From positions 12,266,001 to 12,330,000 of the forward strand of contig NC_092563.1 in assembly GCF_037975245.1 (NCBI RefSeq): a stretch of 64,000 bases of DNA, given 5' to 3'. The stretch comes from Apostichopus japonicus. Taxonomy: Eukaryota; Echinodermata; Holothuroidea; Aspidochirotida; Stichopodidae. The notes under the pieces were generated by a model. The model saw nothing but the letters and a program-made list of their open reading frames with translations, made no database searches and was not told where the DNA came from. Positions within the stretch are counted from its first letter, which is position 1, and every line of letters begins with the position of its first letter. The translations under genes were made by a program, and so were the position numbers. Below are positions 1-12,509 of this stretch, piece after piece.

Positions 1-445
1 CTTTCACAATTTGACCCAGTCGACCTAACATTACCGTTGATATCTACCAAATTCATCATGGTTCTTCAACTTAATGTCGTACACATATAAACTAAGTTCA
101 CGTGATCTGACCAAGCTTCCCTTCTTGAGATATCCTTTTCACAAGGTTTCAACAATTTGACCTTTGACCTCCAACAAAGCAAAAGCCGACAGTCTTCTTT
201 CGCTCAATGTGATACACTAACAACTAAACATGAGATTAGACAAAGCTTCTCTTTTTGGGATATCATGTTGGGATATCATGACACCAGTTGAACCCAAATG
301 ACTTTTGACCTCTAGTAAAACCAATAGGCTCCATGTACTCAATGTGGGACACACAAATATTAAACATGAGATCTGTCAAAGCTTTTCTTAAGGTATCAGG
401 TCAACCAGGGTTTCAAAATTCCACTCTTTTTAGGAGAAGGCAACT
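1..445. repeat. degenerate tandem repeat, unit about 135 bp
   Basis: About three imperfect copies. Landmarks recur at even spacing: AAGCTT at about 113, 245 and 382; AAACATGAGA at about 226 and 364; and a TTTGACCT-like block at about 9, 158 and 300. The spacing is 132-137 bp. No coding potential is seen. The array runs off the left edge. Confidence 0.6.
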
Positions 446-997
446 CTCACTCCGAATACCCCCGACGAGAAACGTATAGAAATTTTATGCCAACTTCCCT
501 AATGCTCAGAATATATTCCAAAATTATATATTAAAATGAATGTTGGACTGGGCTGTCATTTTAAAGGAACTATAAACTGAAGCAAAGGGTAACATCACTT
601 TTAAAGTGTACCAAACTTCAATGAAAGACTCAGAGTTGTTTCAATAATTATTATGAATTCATGGAGTTTGCAAATCGTTGATTAAACTTCAAATACATAT
701 TCTAATGCTCTAAACAGTTCCCAAAGGAAAGTGTGTCCAGTTAACATATGTTATGGTCATGTTAGCATATCTAGCATTTCTTTGGGTCACAATTCAGTCC
801 TCTAACCGTTTTACAAAATACGTATTATGGTGTTCTGCAACTCTTCTAGAATTTGTGTTTACTCTTACCGTTCACAATATGGATATAATGTTTGGATGCT
901 AATAATGTGATCGATATGTAAAGATTGCTCTAAAAGTGTTGCATTTCAAGAGTATATGCATGCTGAGAAATTGGAAGAACTAGTATGATAACAAAAA
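446..997. other. intergenic, nothing recognised
   Basis: AT-rich sequence with no sustained reading frame, no repeat structure and no recognisable family similarity. Confidence 0.5.
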
Positions 998-1395
998 TTG
1001 TTCATGACACCTGTGCTTCTCGTCAATCTCCGTCAAAACATCTCCGCCAATAAACAGATAATATATAAGCAAGTTGTTCAATTACTCTTGAACAACTACT
1101 GCTATAAAACCTGGAAAGTGCTTCCAAATGATATAAAAACTGTTAAATCTTATGTAACGTTTAAACGCAAACTTAAAGCCCACCTAATTGAAAACTACGC
1201 TGACTGAGTATTGATTATCTCTTGTTTATTTTTCTCTTCTCTTAATTGTTACCTTCTTCCATTGTTATTTGTTATTTTTTGGTCGCTAGCTCGATAAACT
1301 ACTATTGTTTTTCTAGTGTCCTGTTTATACTATACCACTTTGTTCTATTGTTCTTATGTATAGACGAAATAAATGAAATGAAATGAAAAAAAAAA
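998..1395 (+). mobile_element. LINE 3' end (reverse transcriptase C-terminus plus tail)
   Basis: The frame 998-1207 ends with a WKVLPNDIKTVKSYVTFKRK segment. This matches the W-N-S-L-P / FK-x-x-LK motif that closes the ORF2 of jockey/CR1-type non-LTR retrotransposons. After the stop there is about 150 bp of 3' untranslated sequence, then GAAATAAATGAAATGAAATG and a run of A at about 1385-1399, as expected for a retroposed 3' end. The upstream reverse transcriptase is missing, so this is a 5'-truncated dead copy. The clade assignment is uncertain. Confidence 0.6.
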
Positions 1396-1399
1396 AAAA

Positions 1400-2228
1400 T
1401 GTTTCTATGCCTGAGCCTTGCAGGAACATTCAAGTTGTGTTCTATTTTGCAACTGAACTTTCACTTCTTGGTTTAATGAAAGCCTTTTGATATGTGTACA
1501 CTTTGAGTTTGATAATACAATGAAGTAGCTTGATGGATTTGTACAGCCAATATGACAAGCAAACACTATTTACCAGATATTTTGTATATGACCGAAAAAC
1601 TTTACCCTTCACGTTTAATATATACAGTAGCTAAAATTTAGTACAAATGTTTATAAATACGGCATGTACACAAACTACGTACGCTTGCATAAGCTGCCAC
1701 TAAATGTTTCATATAGGCTTATTATTCAATGTCGTTAATTCTGGAGAAAACAAGTGTTGCTTCAACGTCATAGCGTTTGCAAGAATGCAATTATAACATA
1801 ACCTAAACTATTTACAAAAGGGGCAGGTAATTTGTAAATAAATAATTACTTCTTTAAACATTTTATCCAAGATCCGCTTACAAAACAAAATAATCCGCAA
1901 CTGGATAATTTTACTTAAGGAAGTTTCATTTTTATATAGTGTCAATTCAAGAACCTTAACTAGCGCTGGCCGGCTGCGTTGCCTCAACTAGATCTGGTAC
2001 TTATCCAAAATATTTACAGATAGGCTAATCCCTCCACCATTTGTACTTGCCCACTGCTACCTGGACAAGACTATATACACTGCTCATGCTGACAACATAA
2101 AAGTTCATTAAAGGTACATTGGATACTTTAGCTGATGTGGTAACTTGATTTCCCTCAGCTCTAAAATTATGTGACAAACTAAATCAATTCTAAAGCTGGA
2201 ACATAGCCGTTTAGGTTTTAGGGCTTTA
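1400..2228. other. intergenic, nothing recognised
   Basis: No supported gene. The right part is close to the distal edge of the 3' flank of duplicated unit A. Confidence 0.4.
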
Positions 2229-2500
2229 CTAAGACTTACGACTATCAGATACATTTTCATAACACAGTGATTGCAATTTTGTGTACAAGGTGATGATCCA
2301 GTAATTTCTGGGTTTTTGTTTTGCCTCTGATGAGGTGTCATCCTGAAAAGATGCCCGAAGTAAAATGTCCCGTAGCTTTCTCGGTCTTGTAAGTGAAATG
2401 ACAGGTGGTTCTGCGAAAACTGATTTCCGACGTTCGGTGCTTTGGAGTATGTGAAAATTCTTATGAATGATATTTGCCAGTGGCATTGTCTGCAAATCAG
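2229..2500 (-). mobile_element. Penelope-like element fragment
   Basis: On the minus strand the frame 2495-2229 reads N-I-I-H-K-N-F-H-I-L-Q, then P-P-V-I-S, then RPRKLRDILLRASF. The pattern ILQ..., PPV/L, R-P-x-N-L-R-D-L-L-V-R-A is the linker just after the reverse transcriptase core in many Penelope-like retroelements, ahead of the GIY-YIG domain. Only this stretch survives, without the catalytic motifs. A homologous, frame-broken copy sits in the 3' flank of gene B at about 11690-11880, so the insertion predates that duplication. Family assignment is from motif memory only. Confidence 0.5.
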
Positions 2501-3121
2501 TCTAGATTATTCATGATTTGGTATACTCAATTGTAATGGGATAACAAATGTTAACGAATGTGGTTGGAAAGTTTCGACGAATAATTCGGGAGCTAAATAA
2601 AATTTAAAAAGCAGCTTAAACCCTGAGCATATGACTTTGGTTAACATTATGAATCAGATGGCTGTAACTTGTTTTAATTTTTGACAGTGAAAGAGGAATA
2701 GCACTTCTTTTTATAAGCCAATCATTTAGAGCAAAAACCATATGGGAAAATCGTTCTATAATAAACCAGAAATAAACTTACATTGTTATTCTTACGCCGT
2801 GTTAGTTTATTATACATGCAGATTAAAAAGGTGTCTGAGAATATTCCAACGGTTGAAATTGTCTCTGAATAAACTTACTACCAATAACGTACTTGCACAT
2901 CATACAGCCACAAACATATATAAAGAGTTCCCCTCTCACACTAAAAAAAAAATCTAAGGGTACATTGGCTTCTACATGTTCCATCTGTTCAAGCTGATCA
3001 TAAATATCTTGGCCATGATCCTAATGAACGATGACCGAATATCTCCAAAGTAAATATGACATTAATAAATCATTAGGATATGGACAAATTTATATAGTAT
3101 GAAGGTTTCACAATATGCTAT

Positions 3122-3975
3122 ATAATAATATATAATAATAAATACCATATGTTAAAGTGCTGTTATCATGAAATAAAACATGCTCAAGAGCACTGTACAA
3201 AAGAACCAATACCTAGAATATAAAATAACAAACTTAAGAAAACCTAAAAGTAATAAAAACAGCAATAAAAGTAAAAAATGATATAAGACAGGTTTATAAA
3301 CCACAATAAAGAACATAAATATATAAATATACATAAAAAATGGGCACAGTAATGTGAATAAAACAACGAAAAGATTAATGCCCATACTCAAGCCTAAAAA
3401 GATAAGTTTTCAAATACTTCTTAAAAGTGTCAATAGATGTGACATTTCTCAAGTGATGAAGAAGATAATTCCAGAGTTTAGGACCTGCTGCACTGAACGA
3501 ACAATCTCCATTTGTGACTTTGTTAGTACGAGGAATGACTAGAGAAAGATGACTTTGGGACCGTAATGCCCTAGCTGGAGTGTAGCGTTTCACCAAATCA
3601 GTCATATAACTTGGAGATTTATCATGAAGAATACGATAAACGTGCAGAATGAGCTTGTAATTTATCCGGCGATGAATTGGCAACCAATGCAGGTCTCGGA
3701 GTACTGGAGTGATGTGTTCGTACCGACGGGTTCTGGTGATAATTCTGGCAGCCGTATATATTCTGGACCATCTGTAGTTTTTTGATTGAGGAGCATGACG
3801 TTCCATTCAGGAGAGCATTACAGTAGTCAAGACGAGATGTAACCAGCGAATGGACAAGAGACTTAGTTACCTCCTCGTTAAGGGATGGACGAATTCTCCC
3901 GATGATTCGTAATTGGTAGTAACAAGAGTGACTGATTAAATTTATATGGTTTTCCATGGACAAATACGATGCTAT
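3122..3975 (-). mobile_element. CR1/L2-like LINE, 5'-truncated copy 1
   Basis: Minus-strand frames 3963-3622 and 3806-3375, joined by a frameshift, encode the thumb and C-terminus of a CR1/L2-group reverse transcriptase. Visible motifs are SLVHSLVTSRLDYCNALLNG, then AARIITRTRRYEHITPVLRD, LHWLPIHRRINYKLI and the closing L-W-N-x-L...F-K-x-x-L-K-T-Y-L-F. The 3' end is an AT-rich short repeat at 3122-3150. The copy is flanked by the 7-bp direct repeat ATGCTAT (3115-3121 and 3969-3975). The same site is empty in the flanks of genes C and D, which confirms an insertion with target-site duplication. Confidence 0.85.
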
Positions 3976-5171
3976 TTCCTTTTGTTAAAGTATCTCCTCC
4001 ACACCAAAATCAAAAGCTATGGACTACCATACATCTGAGAGTAGTGTTGTACCAAGTACTGTATCATACTCAAACTTTAACATGGTTCTTTGGTGTTTAA
4101 AATCTCGGAAATACATACGCTGTATGCAAACACACACTAACTTGAATGCATTAGATTTCTTTGGGCAAAGAAATTTGCAATATAGTCAATTGTATGAAAG
4201 CACCGTGTTTCATTTCAGGTTAAATCTAACAGTGTTAATGCACTGATTTTTTGTACTAATTTTTGTTGTTGATAGGAACTGACAATATTGAGCTGTCAGC
4301 CATAACATAATTATCAATCTTTTGTCATATTCTGACAGTCTTGTGTTAAATAATGTTTTTAACATGACTTAATTTGTCATAGCTCTACGTTGAATCTTCA
4401 TTAGGCCTACTTGGTGCTGAATATAATTAGCACCCAAGCAACACCACTGGCCAGACAAACCTTTTAGCCCTGACTGAATAACCGATGCTATTCTTCTTGA
4501 AGTTGATTAAAATTAATTTTAGTCATTCAACAGCATCAATTTTTAAAATGGTGTTTGTAACATTTCAGAGGCTAAATAAACAAAGGCAAATGAAATGGTC
4601 TCAATATAATGCTCCCATGGGATGATTAAAAGTGACTGTACATTATTTCAGTCCAGTAATTTGTATACCGAACTTCAGCAATGCTGTGAATTACACTTCT
4701 GCACTGCAAGATTGTCCTTCTTTTTTATTATTACAAATATTATCAATATTCTTAGAAAATGTTAATTGATTATTACCTTCACTGGAAAAAGATGGCATTA
4801 AAAAGTATAAAGAGTTTGTCAGAACAAGTTGTGCATAGTAATATTTTATTTTTCAGAAAAATGTCTCAACTATAGGGTGTAACTGGCCTGTAGGAAGTAT
4901 ATCTTCTCACCGATATCGGACTGTTGAGGAATTATTGGTCATACCAGGTAATGAGGACTTCCCTGTCCAAATTCATTTATGCAAAGCAGCGGAGTGATGG
5001 TTCTAGACAGTCTAGGCAAAGCTTTGGGTGTTTGTTATGAAAGGTGAAAAACTTTCTCAATCCTTTTGTTGAAATGTATAACAGAAACCATTCGAATGTT
5101 GTGCATCACAGCAAGAGAGCATAGTTTCAAAATCCAACCACCTGCTTTATCTACGATATAACCCTTCTATC
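3976..5171. other. 3' flank of gene A
   Basis: This is duplicated flanking DNA matching 13361-14329 (unit B), 21340-22495 (unit C) and, in part, 28370-29400 (unit D). No coding potential is supported. Small open frames here are not conserved between the copies. Confidence 0.6.
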
Positions 5172-8100
5172 TTAAAGGACAGTGTTGCATGTCACTGCTT
5201 GCTGTTGCTGCCTATCAACTCTTGTCGATGAAATCCCAGTAACGAAGCAGCGATAACTACTTATTTTGTACTCGCAGACAAAGTAGGTGATCATGGAAAA
5301 CAACAACCAAATACCAATTCCAATGATTTTTTGAAAAATACAGATCCCATCTGGAATGGATAAGACAAAGCTGATGCAATACCCAGCAGCCTGCCAGAAA
5401 CGGTAGTTAGAGAACGCAGGCTCCTGACAACCGGCAAAGAAAACGCCAATGATTGCTGCGAAGATAGGAATGAGAGAACATAGTTTAAGTAATGAGATCC
5501 ATGGAAAAGAGTAATGCATTCACAAAAGAGAGCATGAATTACATAAATAAAGACTGGGAAGTTCAGAAATTAGCTTTCATATTGCTTCCAGTGTCAAAAA
5601 TGCAAGATTTATCTTGAAAAGACAAGAAAAACATGACTCAATGTTAATTGAAAACCCATCCCAATATCTTAAGCCAACAGTAAAGCTCCTTCCCGATATA
5701 TATGGTTGATTGAATATCACTAATTTTGACTAGCTATACACTCTGTTGCTCCAGAAAGTGGATTACTGTATTAACATCTGTGATGCCGTAATGGCAGAGT
5801 TTTGGCACAAGCTTTACTTTGGTTTAGTAATCTCCTTTGGTGATTTATCCTTGACAGGTGGTACATTTGTAATATTTGCGTAGATGCCAAAATTTTCTGT
5901 AATTAGAATTTCATAAAAATGCAGTTGTCTTTTAAATATTATTTTCCTCCGTGATTAAGAGATTTAAATGTTACATTGAAAAACAAGAACATTTTACAGC
6001 TCAATTACCATGATTAACTATGACATCGTTCACACTGCTGTTGCCTGATGCATTCACACAAGTTGGATAAATAGCTCATACAGTAGGCAATGTATGCAAC
6101 TAAGTAATTGAGAATATGATCACAATATTTGTGGGTAAGAAAAGAGATTGAACCAGAATTATGCAACAATTAATTCAGTAGTTAACAAGTTATACATTTG
6201 GCAGGCATAGTACACATACTTCATATCTGGATTACACTGGCTACTAGTTGATATGGTAATAAAATCCTATTAATACTTAGGAAAGCACCGTGCAATGTAC
6301 AATATGGACGATGTACCAGAAACATCACCACTGTGTCAATATGTTCTGGTTAAGAAACATTTGAACATATTAAATACAAAGTAAGTAACTGACAGACCAA
6401 TTGAATTTATGGTACAGACTGTGAGAAATTCCAAGACACACTCTAGCTTGGGTACATTTGAGTATGACAAGAATCCTTTCTTCTTATACGATATTAAATT
6501 ATTTGTTACTTTGAGATTTGTGAGGGAGTGAGCTAGGGTGGGGTGGGGGTGGTAGGAGGAATGGTGAACATTCCTGTTAGTCAGATGGGGACTTACTATA
6601 AGAAACTAGTATTATCTACAGTTATGTGACATTCCCCAAAAAACTCTCACCGGATAAAGTGCTATTTAAAATTGTCAAATTACTATGCCAGTCGAAAGAT
6701 ATAACTCAGCACTTTCGGGCACAATAACCATAGTTAATAGACAAAATTAAGCGCCTTCAATCTGCTACACAAACTTTGAACACTAAATTATTCCTTGTAC
6801 ATTAGCCTGCATCCTTACTTATCACACATTACAATTTACCTTAAAATACCTTCTCGGTGGCATACCGTACACCTATTACTTCATCACAATACTTAAATGG
6901 TTTCTGCAGAAACGTAAGGGAAAACATGTAGGGGTTGTATATTGTAATAGGTGAACAGAGTTGTACATTACTGACTGCTAGAGATATCAGTACTTACATG
7001 CACACTGTGTAAGAAAGACAGCATCCCCTACACCCCATCCAACTGCAATAAGATATAGCTGCCACTCATCTTGTTGGTTTGATTTCCAAACATACATGTA
7101 AACCAACAGACCTGCATGGGTCAAAGATCCAAGACAAAACAGGAATATTCGGCCTGTAATCTTCTCTAGCTGGCCACAGATGAGACTGCTTATTACATCT
7201 GAAACACCATATGCAATCATAACTAATCCTACTGCGGAGATGCTCTGAGTGCAAGTAATGTAGGACTGTTGACACAGGAATGGAAAAATGAAGAAACTGG
7301 TTCACTTCTGTCGAATTTCATGTAATAGTTATAGAGTTTAGAAAAAGTAACAATAACGATTTTTTGGTGCCACATTAGTTAGGGGTAAATAAAATCCCAA
7401 CTGAGCTTACGTACTGATTCTTTAGCAATATACAAAATATACTAAAATTACCACACTCTCTGACCGAGGCCACCAAACCTGCAACAACACCAAGGGCTGT
7501 CAGCTGTGTTTATATGTAACATAGGAATAGCACAGACAGGAAAGGACTTGGCTTTTCTTAAAGCAACTAACTTTCATCAAATTCAAAAGATTGTATATGT
7601 GAAGTAGTTTCTGTTCTCTGAATATTTGGCAACTCTGTAAAGCAGAAAAGTTTCTTTACGATCTGTCCTTTCATATCAACTTGTCTTTGATATTGCTCCA
7701 ACCTCGTTATTTCTTTGCACATATACAGTACTGTATGAAGTTCAGACTCACCTTTGTAAAATCTCCGAAAATAAATGCCTGTTCAATTCCAGTATACACA
7801 AAGACTGGTATAAGCAGGAAGAGTTGAAAGTTACCCATGAGTCTTACAGTGGACAAAACCAGAGAAAGAGAAGATCCAGTGTCTGTTTCAATCCGTGTAG
7901 TAGCTGATGGCTGCTCATCTAGGAAGCACATTGAGAGCAATACAGCCAACATGCCACTCACAGAAAATATACAAAACAAAAGTTGAACTTCATTCTTGCC
8001 TGGGCTTGGCGGGTTACTTTCGATAGGGGCACCGCAACTTTGGGAACCACAAGAGCTGAAATTTGTTGGACTCTGGTCCTCCATTCCAGCATCCAAAATG

Positions 8101-8660
8101 GTGAAAGATAATATGTTACCCCAAATTTGGTAGGATTGATAGAAGGCAAACAGGACACCATTGAAGCGACTGATGACAAACTCTGGAACATCATTGATCA
8201 ATTCGGCAAGTTGAATGGCAGAGGTAGTGAGGTAGGTTCCCTGAGCCACCCATAGCGGTCCCGCCGAGAAACCGAGCAGAAAGCTTGCAGGGATTAAGGT
8301 AGCATATGATGGGAAGAAGTTGGCGTAGGAATAAATGCAGTAGCAAAGTGTCGCAAAGACAATTGTCCATTTGGTTCCAAAATATTTAATGACTGTTGGA
8401 GCTAGTAAACTGGAGAGCATGAGAGAGCCATAGACAATAGCGAGAGACAGGAAACCCAAGCCGTTGGAAGTATTTACACTGCTCTGTATATTCTGAATGG
8501 CTCCATAGGCAGTAAAACAAAACAAGAATGTCAGACTTAAGACAAACAAATTTTTCCAGTGTCGCTTCCGTGAAAATATTCTACTTCGCACCCTTCTGTA
8601 TTGGTTATTAAGTACATTCTGGTTTTTATTGTTAGAATATTCACTCTCTAATGTGGACAT
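5172..8660 (-). CDS. UNC93A-like membrane protein, gene A (3 exons)
   Basis: Exons are 8660-7752, 7265-6998 and 5455-5172, giving 1461 bp and 486 residues. Splice sites are AAAG|GTGAGT to CAACAG|TCC (phase 0) and GCAT|GTAAGT to TTCGCAG|CA (phase 1). The protein is a predicted 12-helix major facilitator of the UNC93 family. Exon 1 holds helices 1-6, with the first at NLFVLSLTFLFCFTAYGAI and family-typical F-N-G-V...I-W-G-N. A loop with paired cysteines (SSCGSQSCGAP) follows. Exon 2 begins SYITCTQ and carries YGVSDVISS. Exon 3 carries the conserved AFSNYRFWQ. The start MSTLESEY is chosen because copies B and D have an in-frame TAA three codons upstream; a start at 8831 is open only here. Function in this family is poorly defined, so no transported substrate is inferred. 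Known UNC93A proteins are of similar length, about 460 residues. Confidence 0.9.
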
Positions 8661-9028
8661 TTTGAGTAACATCAAATCTTCTCTTCCCTGTGAAAGATTT
8701 TTTTCGTTACAGACGTTTGATGTAGGTGCTGTGAAGGAAAATGTTACTGTGTAAGCTTTAACACCAAGAAACAGGTATCTGACAATATCAGGAATTATGG
8801 TCAAATTGGATCTAATCGGCTGAAACTTCAAACCACATATCGCTATCTTTTAACTAATTCAATTTCATTAGCATGATACTCAAACGTGATACTGTCATAA
8901 TGGTTAGGCCGTAAAATGACACAAGTAACTAGATTAGGCTTAAACAGCTAGTTATACAGTAGTTGTATACATGTTAAAATAGGAACATTTCCACACAAAA
9001 ATAATTAAACCTAATAGATCGAAAATAC

Positions 9029-9160
9029 CTCCCCTGGAAGAGTGTGATTCCGAAGTTGTGATCTAAAGGCCAGTAAATCGAAAGTCACGAAGCAATCCCA
9101 GTCTTTGCTCACAACCTCAAGTTCTTTAACTGACGACTGCTGTGCTGCTCTGTGACTCAG
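9029..9160 (-). other. candidate non-coding 5' exon of gene A
   Basis: A block about 130 bp long, upstream of the start codon, is strongly conserved in all four copies while sequence around it drifts. Its 3' edge always carries a splice-donor consensus on the minus strand: CCAGGGGAG|GTATTT in A and equivalents at 19523 (B), 26520 (C) and 42141 (D), mostly AG|GTAATT. I infer a 5' untranslated first exon and nearby promoter. The 5' limit is unknown and no TATA box is claimed. Confidence 0.4.
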
Positions 9161-9599
9161 TACCACCATTCAGAAGACTAGTGTTGACATGCACATGCAG
9201 ATTCAGGCTGCAGTATCACAAGATACTTGCACTTTGACACTTGTTTACAATTCAATTGCGCAATCACTGCACACGCTCACATTTCATTGAAAAGTACTAC
9301 AGAGGGTTAATCCTGCCGTTACACTTCACGCAGTCATGTTCACTTAACCAATGAACGTAAACGCGGTCTTATATTTTCACATTACTTATGGATTTCTCGC
9401 AACCGACTCATTTGTAGTAGCTGGACCCGGCCGTGAACTCGGATCTCTATTCGTGTTTGTTTAAAAATCCTGGAGTTTCGATAGATAGCGATCATCATAC
9501 GGGTCATCTCTGGATGAAATTTTGTCAGTTTTCCAGAGACAGTGTCCTCAATATCTCTACAAAAGTTCCTGGTCCTGAAGATTTTTGGTTTCGATGATA

Positions 9600-10580
9600 A
9601 TCGTAACCTATGAAGTCATGCAGGCGGATGAATGTGTGTATGTGTAGTGGTGTTCCTCTGAGCTCTGTGTTACTGTCCTAGCTCTGCCATTGTTTTTCGT
9701 TGCGACCGTGATGCCGATCTGGTATGATTCTTTCTATGTAGTTTAATAGTTTGACTACCAAGAAGTGCTGACTTATTCCAGTACGATTATAAAATAATGG
9801 TTTTTCTTGGAGTGGTAAATGCATTTTAAATATAAGAGCAAGGTGATACTACGCTGGTGCTATTAATCCTACTAGGGATCCGTATAGGCCTGCTGCAGGA
9901 TATATCTATGGAAAGAATTGATCAGCAGGAAAAATAAAATCCCCATCAAGGACGCTATGGGAGTGTGTCAAAACACGATATAGGAAAACCCCTGAAGTAT
10001 TTTATTGATTGCTTTGCGTGTTGAGTTAATTGGATGGTAATTATTTTTAAAAAAAAACGAAGACGCAAAAAAACCCAGAATCGATTACAATGCTTAAAAT
10101 GCTTTTCCAAAGCATCATTTCTTACACTCATTCACACTACTTGTAAGTACGACTTTCTCAGGCAAACCGTTCCACTCATACACAACCCTATCAGAAAAAG
10201 TAATGACGAATATTAACCCTATTTGCCATCCCTGGGACCAGGAAGAAACCATATCCAAATCCATTTGAAATTGCTCAGAATCGATTTTGGAAGAGACCCC
10301 ATAATAAAGTTCGGTGTCATCAGCAAACTTTCTGGCTGTAAAAAAATATCTCCGTCTATTATAGGCAGTGTATCGAGGTTGCGAAATAAATGCGGATAAA
10401 AAATGGTATGATAAGGAGAAATTTAAATTATAATATTAGCAGACACGGGTTAGGCTTCATCTTGAGTATGCTATTCAGTCTTGGAATCCTTACTTTTCTC
10501 AAGACAAGTAAATTTGGGGAAAAGTTCAAAGACGTGCTATACTAGATTAACTCACTCACCGAAGGATGTTGCCCATCATG
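9600..10580. mobile_element. nested LINE debris
   Basis: Two decayed LINEs are interleaved. Plus-strand pieces read SGVPLSSVLLS near 9640 (the SGVPQGSVL motif before the catalytic site) and LEYAIQSWNPYFSQ near 10457 (thumb). Between them, on the minus strand from about 10345 to 9940, is a second LINE. It has FADDTELYYGVSSKIDSEQF, including the F-A-D-D catalytic motif, then an internal deletion and a C-terminus reading RVVYEWNGLPEKVV. The second LINE belongs to the same family as the copy at 63150-63415, sharing the 3' end with ATCAAGGAC-CTAT. Stops and frameshifts break both. Confidence 0.6.
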
Positions 10581-11268
10581 ATACGACTTCGATTCTCAAG
10601 CTCACTATACACCCATGGAAGTTAGTGCCCGGATCGGCTGTCTTTTCCACAAGTATTTTCTTTATAGCTTTCTTGATTGGGACTGTAATGTCTTCTCTGA
10701 CATTTTTTCTCACCTTGACTAAACTGTACTGAATCTATTGGTGCTTATGATATTTTTTTAATACTTACGTTACCTAGGCCTGTTGTAGATTGTGCATATA
10801 GTTGGTTTTCAGCTACTAAAGTTCAACGATCAGTTGCATTTGAAAACATTTTAAATGTTTGTGATATTCGGTCTTTCCAACAAACTACCAGAATGACCCA
10901 CATGATCACTGCCTGCCAGAAACTAGACTCTGACAAGTTATTGCATACAATACGTCAATCGTGAGGTGTCTCTGAGTGATGACAATCCTTATAGTTGATA
11001 TCTTTAAAAACAATTCAAAGTTTCATATCCTAGCTATAACTACATGTAACGGGCTTAACGAACGGTGCTTCTTTTGAGAATTTTCGTTTTTCGTAGCGGG
11101 TTTGATAATTCAAATGGCTTATCGGTTGCCACTGCATTCCTGAAAGCAATAATAAGTGTGATTTAGAATAACGACCTCAAACCACATCACGCTTTCATCC
11201 ACCGCGCGTGAGTTTCTTTATCCTGAAATCGGAAGCTTTGTTTCCACCCGATTCACATAGTTTCATAC
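10581..11268. other. unit junction DNA between genes A and B
   Basis: No gene seen. The part around 10640-10960 matches the end of unit C (about 26840-27170). From about 10961 (GAGGTGTCTCTGAGTG) the sequence matches the start of units C and D at 20131 and 27172, which places the A/B unit boundary. Confidence 0.55.
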
Positions 11269-11269
11269 A

Positions 11270-11600
11270 ATAATATTGGATCATAATGATATAATATAAA
11301 ACAATTATGTTGTTGCATACAGTATTACCCGTTTCACATATATTGCATCATAATACTATCACATAAAACACCATCAATAAAATGTGCATAAAATATTACC
11401 CGTTTCACATATCATACAATAATATTGGATCATAATAATATAATATAAAACATCCACAATTATTTTGTTGCATACAGTATTGCCCGTTTCACATATATTG
11501 TATCATAATAATATAATATAAAACATGCTCAATATTATTTGCATATAGTTTTACCCGCTTCACATATCATACAACAGGATTGAATCATAAGAATATAAAC
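11270..11600. repeat. AT-rich degenerate tandem repeat in unit flank
   Basis: Four to five imperfect copies of a block built from TTGGATCATAATAATATAAT, a spacer, ACATCCACAA and TATTACCCGTTTCACATAT. Shorter versions lie in the matching places of unit C (20470-20640) and unit D (27515-27690), and a remnant lies at 44500-44640. Confidence 0.6.
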
Positions 11601-11689
11601 TCCCAAAAAATATTCAAAAGGCCCCCGACACGTAAGCACGTCTTGCAATTTTATGAACAAGGTGATCATCCAGTAATTTCTGTATTTTT

Positions 11690-11880
11690 GTTGTTTTTGT
11701 GTGCCTCTGATGAGGTGTCGTCCTGAAAAGATGGCAGACGAACTAAAATGTCTCGTAGCTTTCTAGGTCTTGTAAATGAAATGACAGGTGGTTCTGCGAA
11801 AACTGATTTCAGACGTTCGGTGCTTTGGAGTAAGTGAATTTCTTCTGAATGATATTTTCCAGTGGCATTGTCTGAAAATC
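11690..11880 (-). mobile_element. Penelope-like fragment, duplicated copy
   Basis: Nucleotide-level copy of 2229-2500, including GATGAGGTGTC and GGTCTTGTAA-TGAAATGACAGG. It has frame-breaking changes. It marks common descent of the A and B 3' flanks. Confidence 0.45.
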
Positions 11881-12509
11881 AGTCTAGATTATTCATGATT
11901 TGTTATACTCAATTGTAATGTGATAACAAATGTTAACGAATGTAGTTGGAACTTTTCGACGAATGATTTGGGCGCTAATTAAAAAAAAACAGCTTTAACC
12001 CTGAGCATATGACTTTGGTTGAACATTATGAATCAGATGCCTGTAACTTGTTTTAATTTTTGCCAGTGAAAAAGGAATAACACTTCTTTTTATAAGCCAA
12101 TCATTTAGAGCAAAAATCAAATGGGCAAATCGTTATATAATAAATCAGAAAAATGTAAACTTACAATTTTATTCTTACGTACGCCGTGTTAGTTTATGAT
12201 ACATGCAGATTAAAAAGGTGTGAGAGGATATTCAAACGGTTGAAATTGTCTCTGAATAAACTTACTACCAATAACGTACTTGCACATCATACAGCCACAA
12301 ACAAATATAATGAGTTCCCCTCTCACACTAAAACAAACATCTAAGGGTACATTGGCTTCTACATGTTCCATCTGTTCAAGCTGATCATAAATATATTGGC
12401 CATGATCCTAATGAACGTTGACCGAATATCTCCAAAGAAAATATAGTTTAATAAATCATTAGGATATGGACAAATTTATAGTATAAAGGTTTGTTTCCCA
12501 ATATGCTAT

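Larger units (their letters stand above)
2100..10960 (-). repeat. tandem duplication unit A (UNC93A-like gene plus flanks)
   Basis: This block shares its 3' flank, three exons, introns and 5' flank with units B, C and D. Shared landmarks include the 5'-flank GGACCCGGCCGTG sequence near 9425 (also near 19910) and the 3'-flank ACAAGGTGATGATCC sequence near 2285 (also about 11660, 20710 and 27750). The distal part, about 9600-10600, carries LINE debris specific to this unit plus material shared with the end of unit C near 26840-27170. The outer edge is approximate. Confidence 0.7.

Noticed and set aside
998-1207. Independent small gene
   Set aside because: The C-terminal LINE motif followed by an A-rich tail explains it as retrotransposon debris.
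7707-8831. Start of gene A at 8831, adding 57 residues
   Set aside because: The extension is not conserved. In B and D an in-frame TAA lies three codons before the shared MST start.
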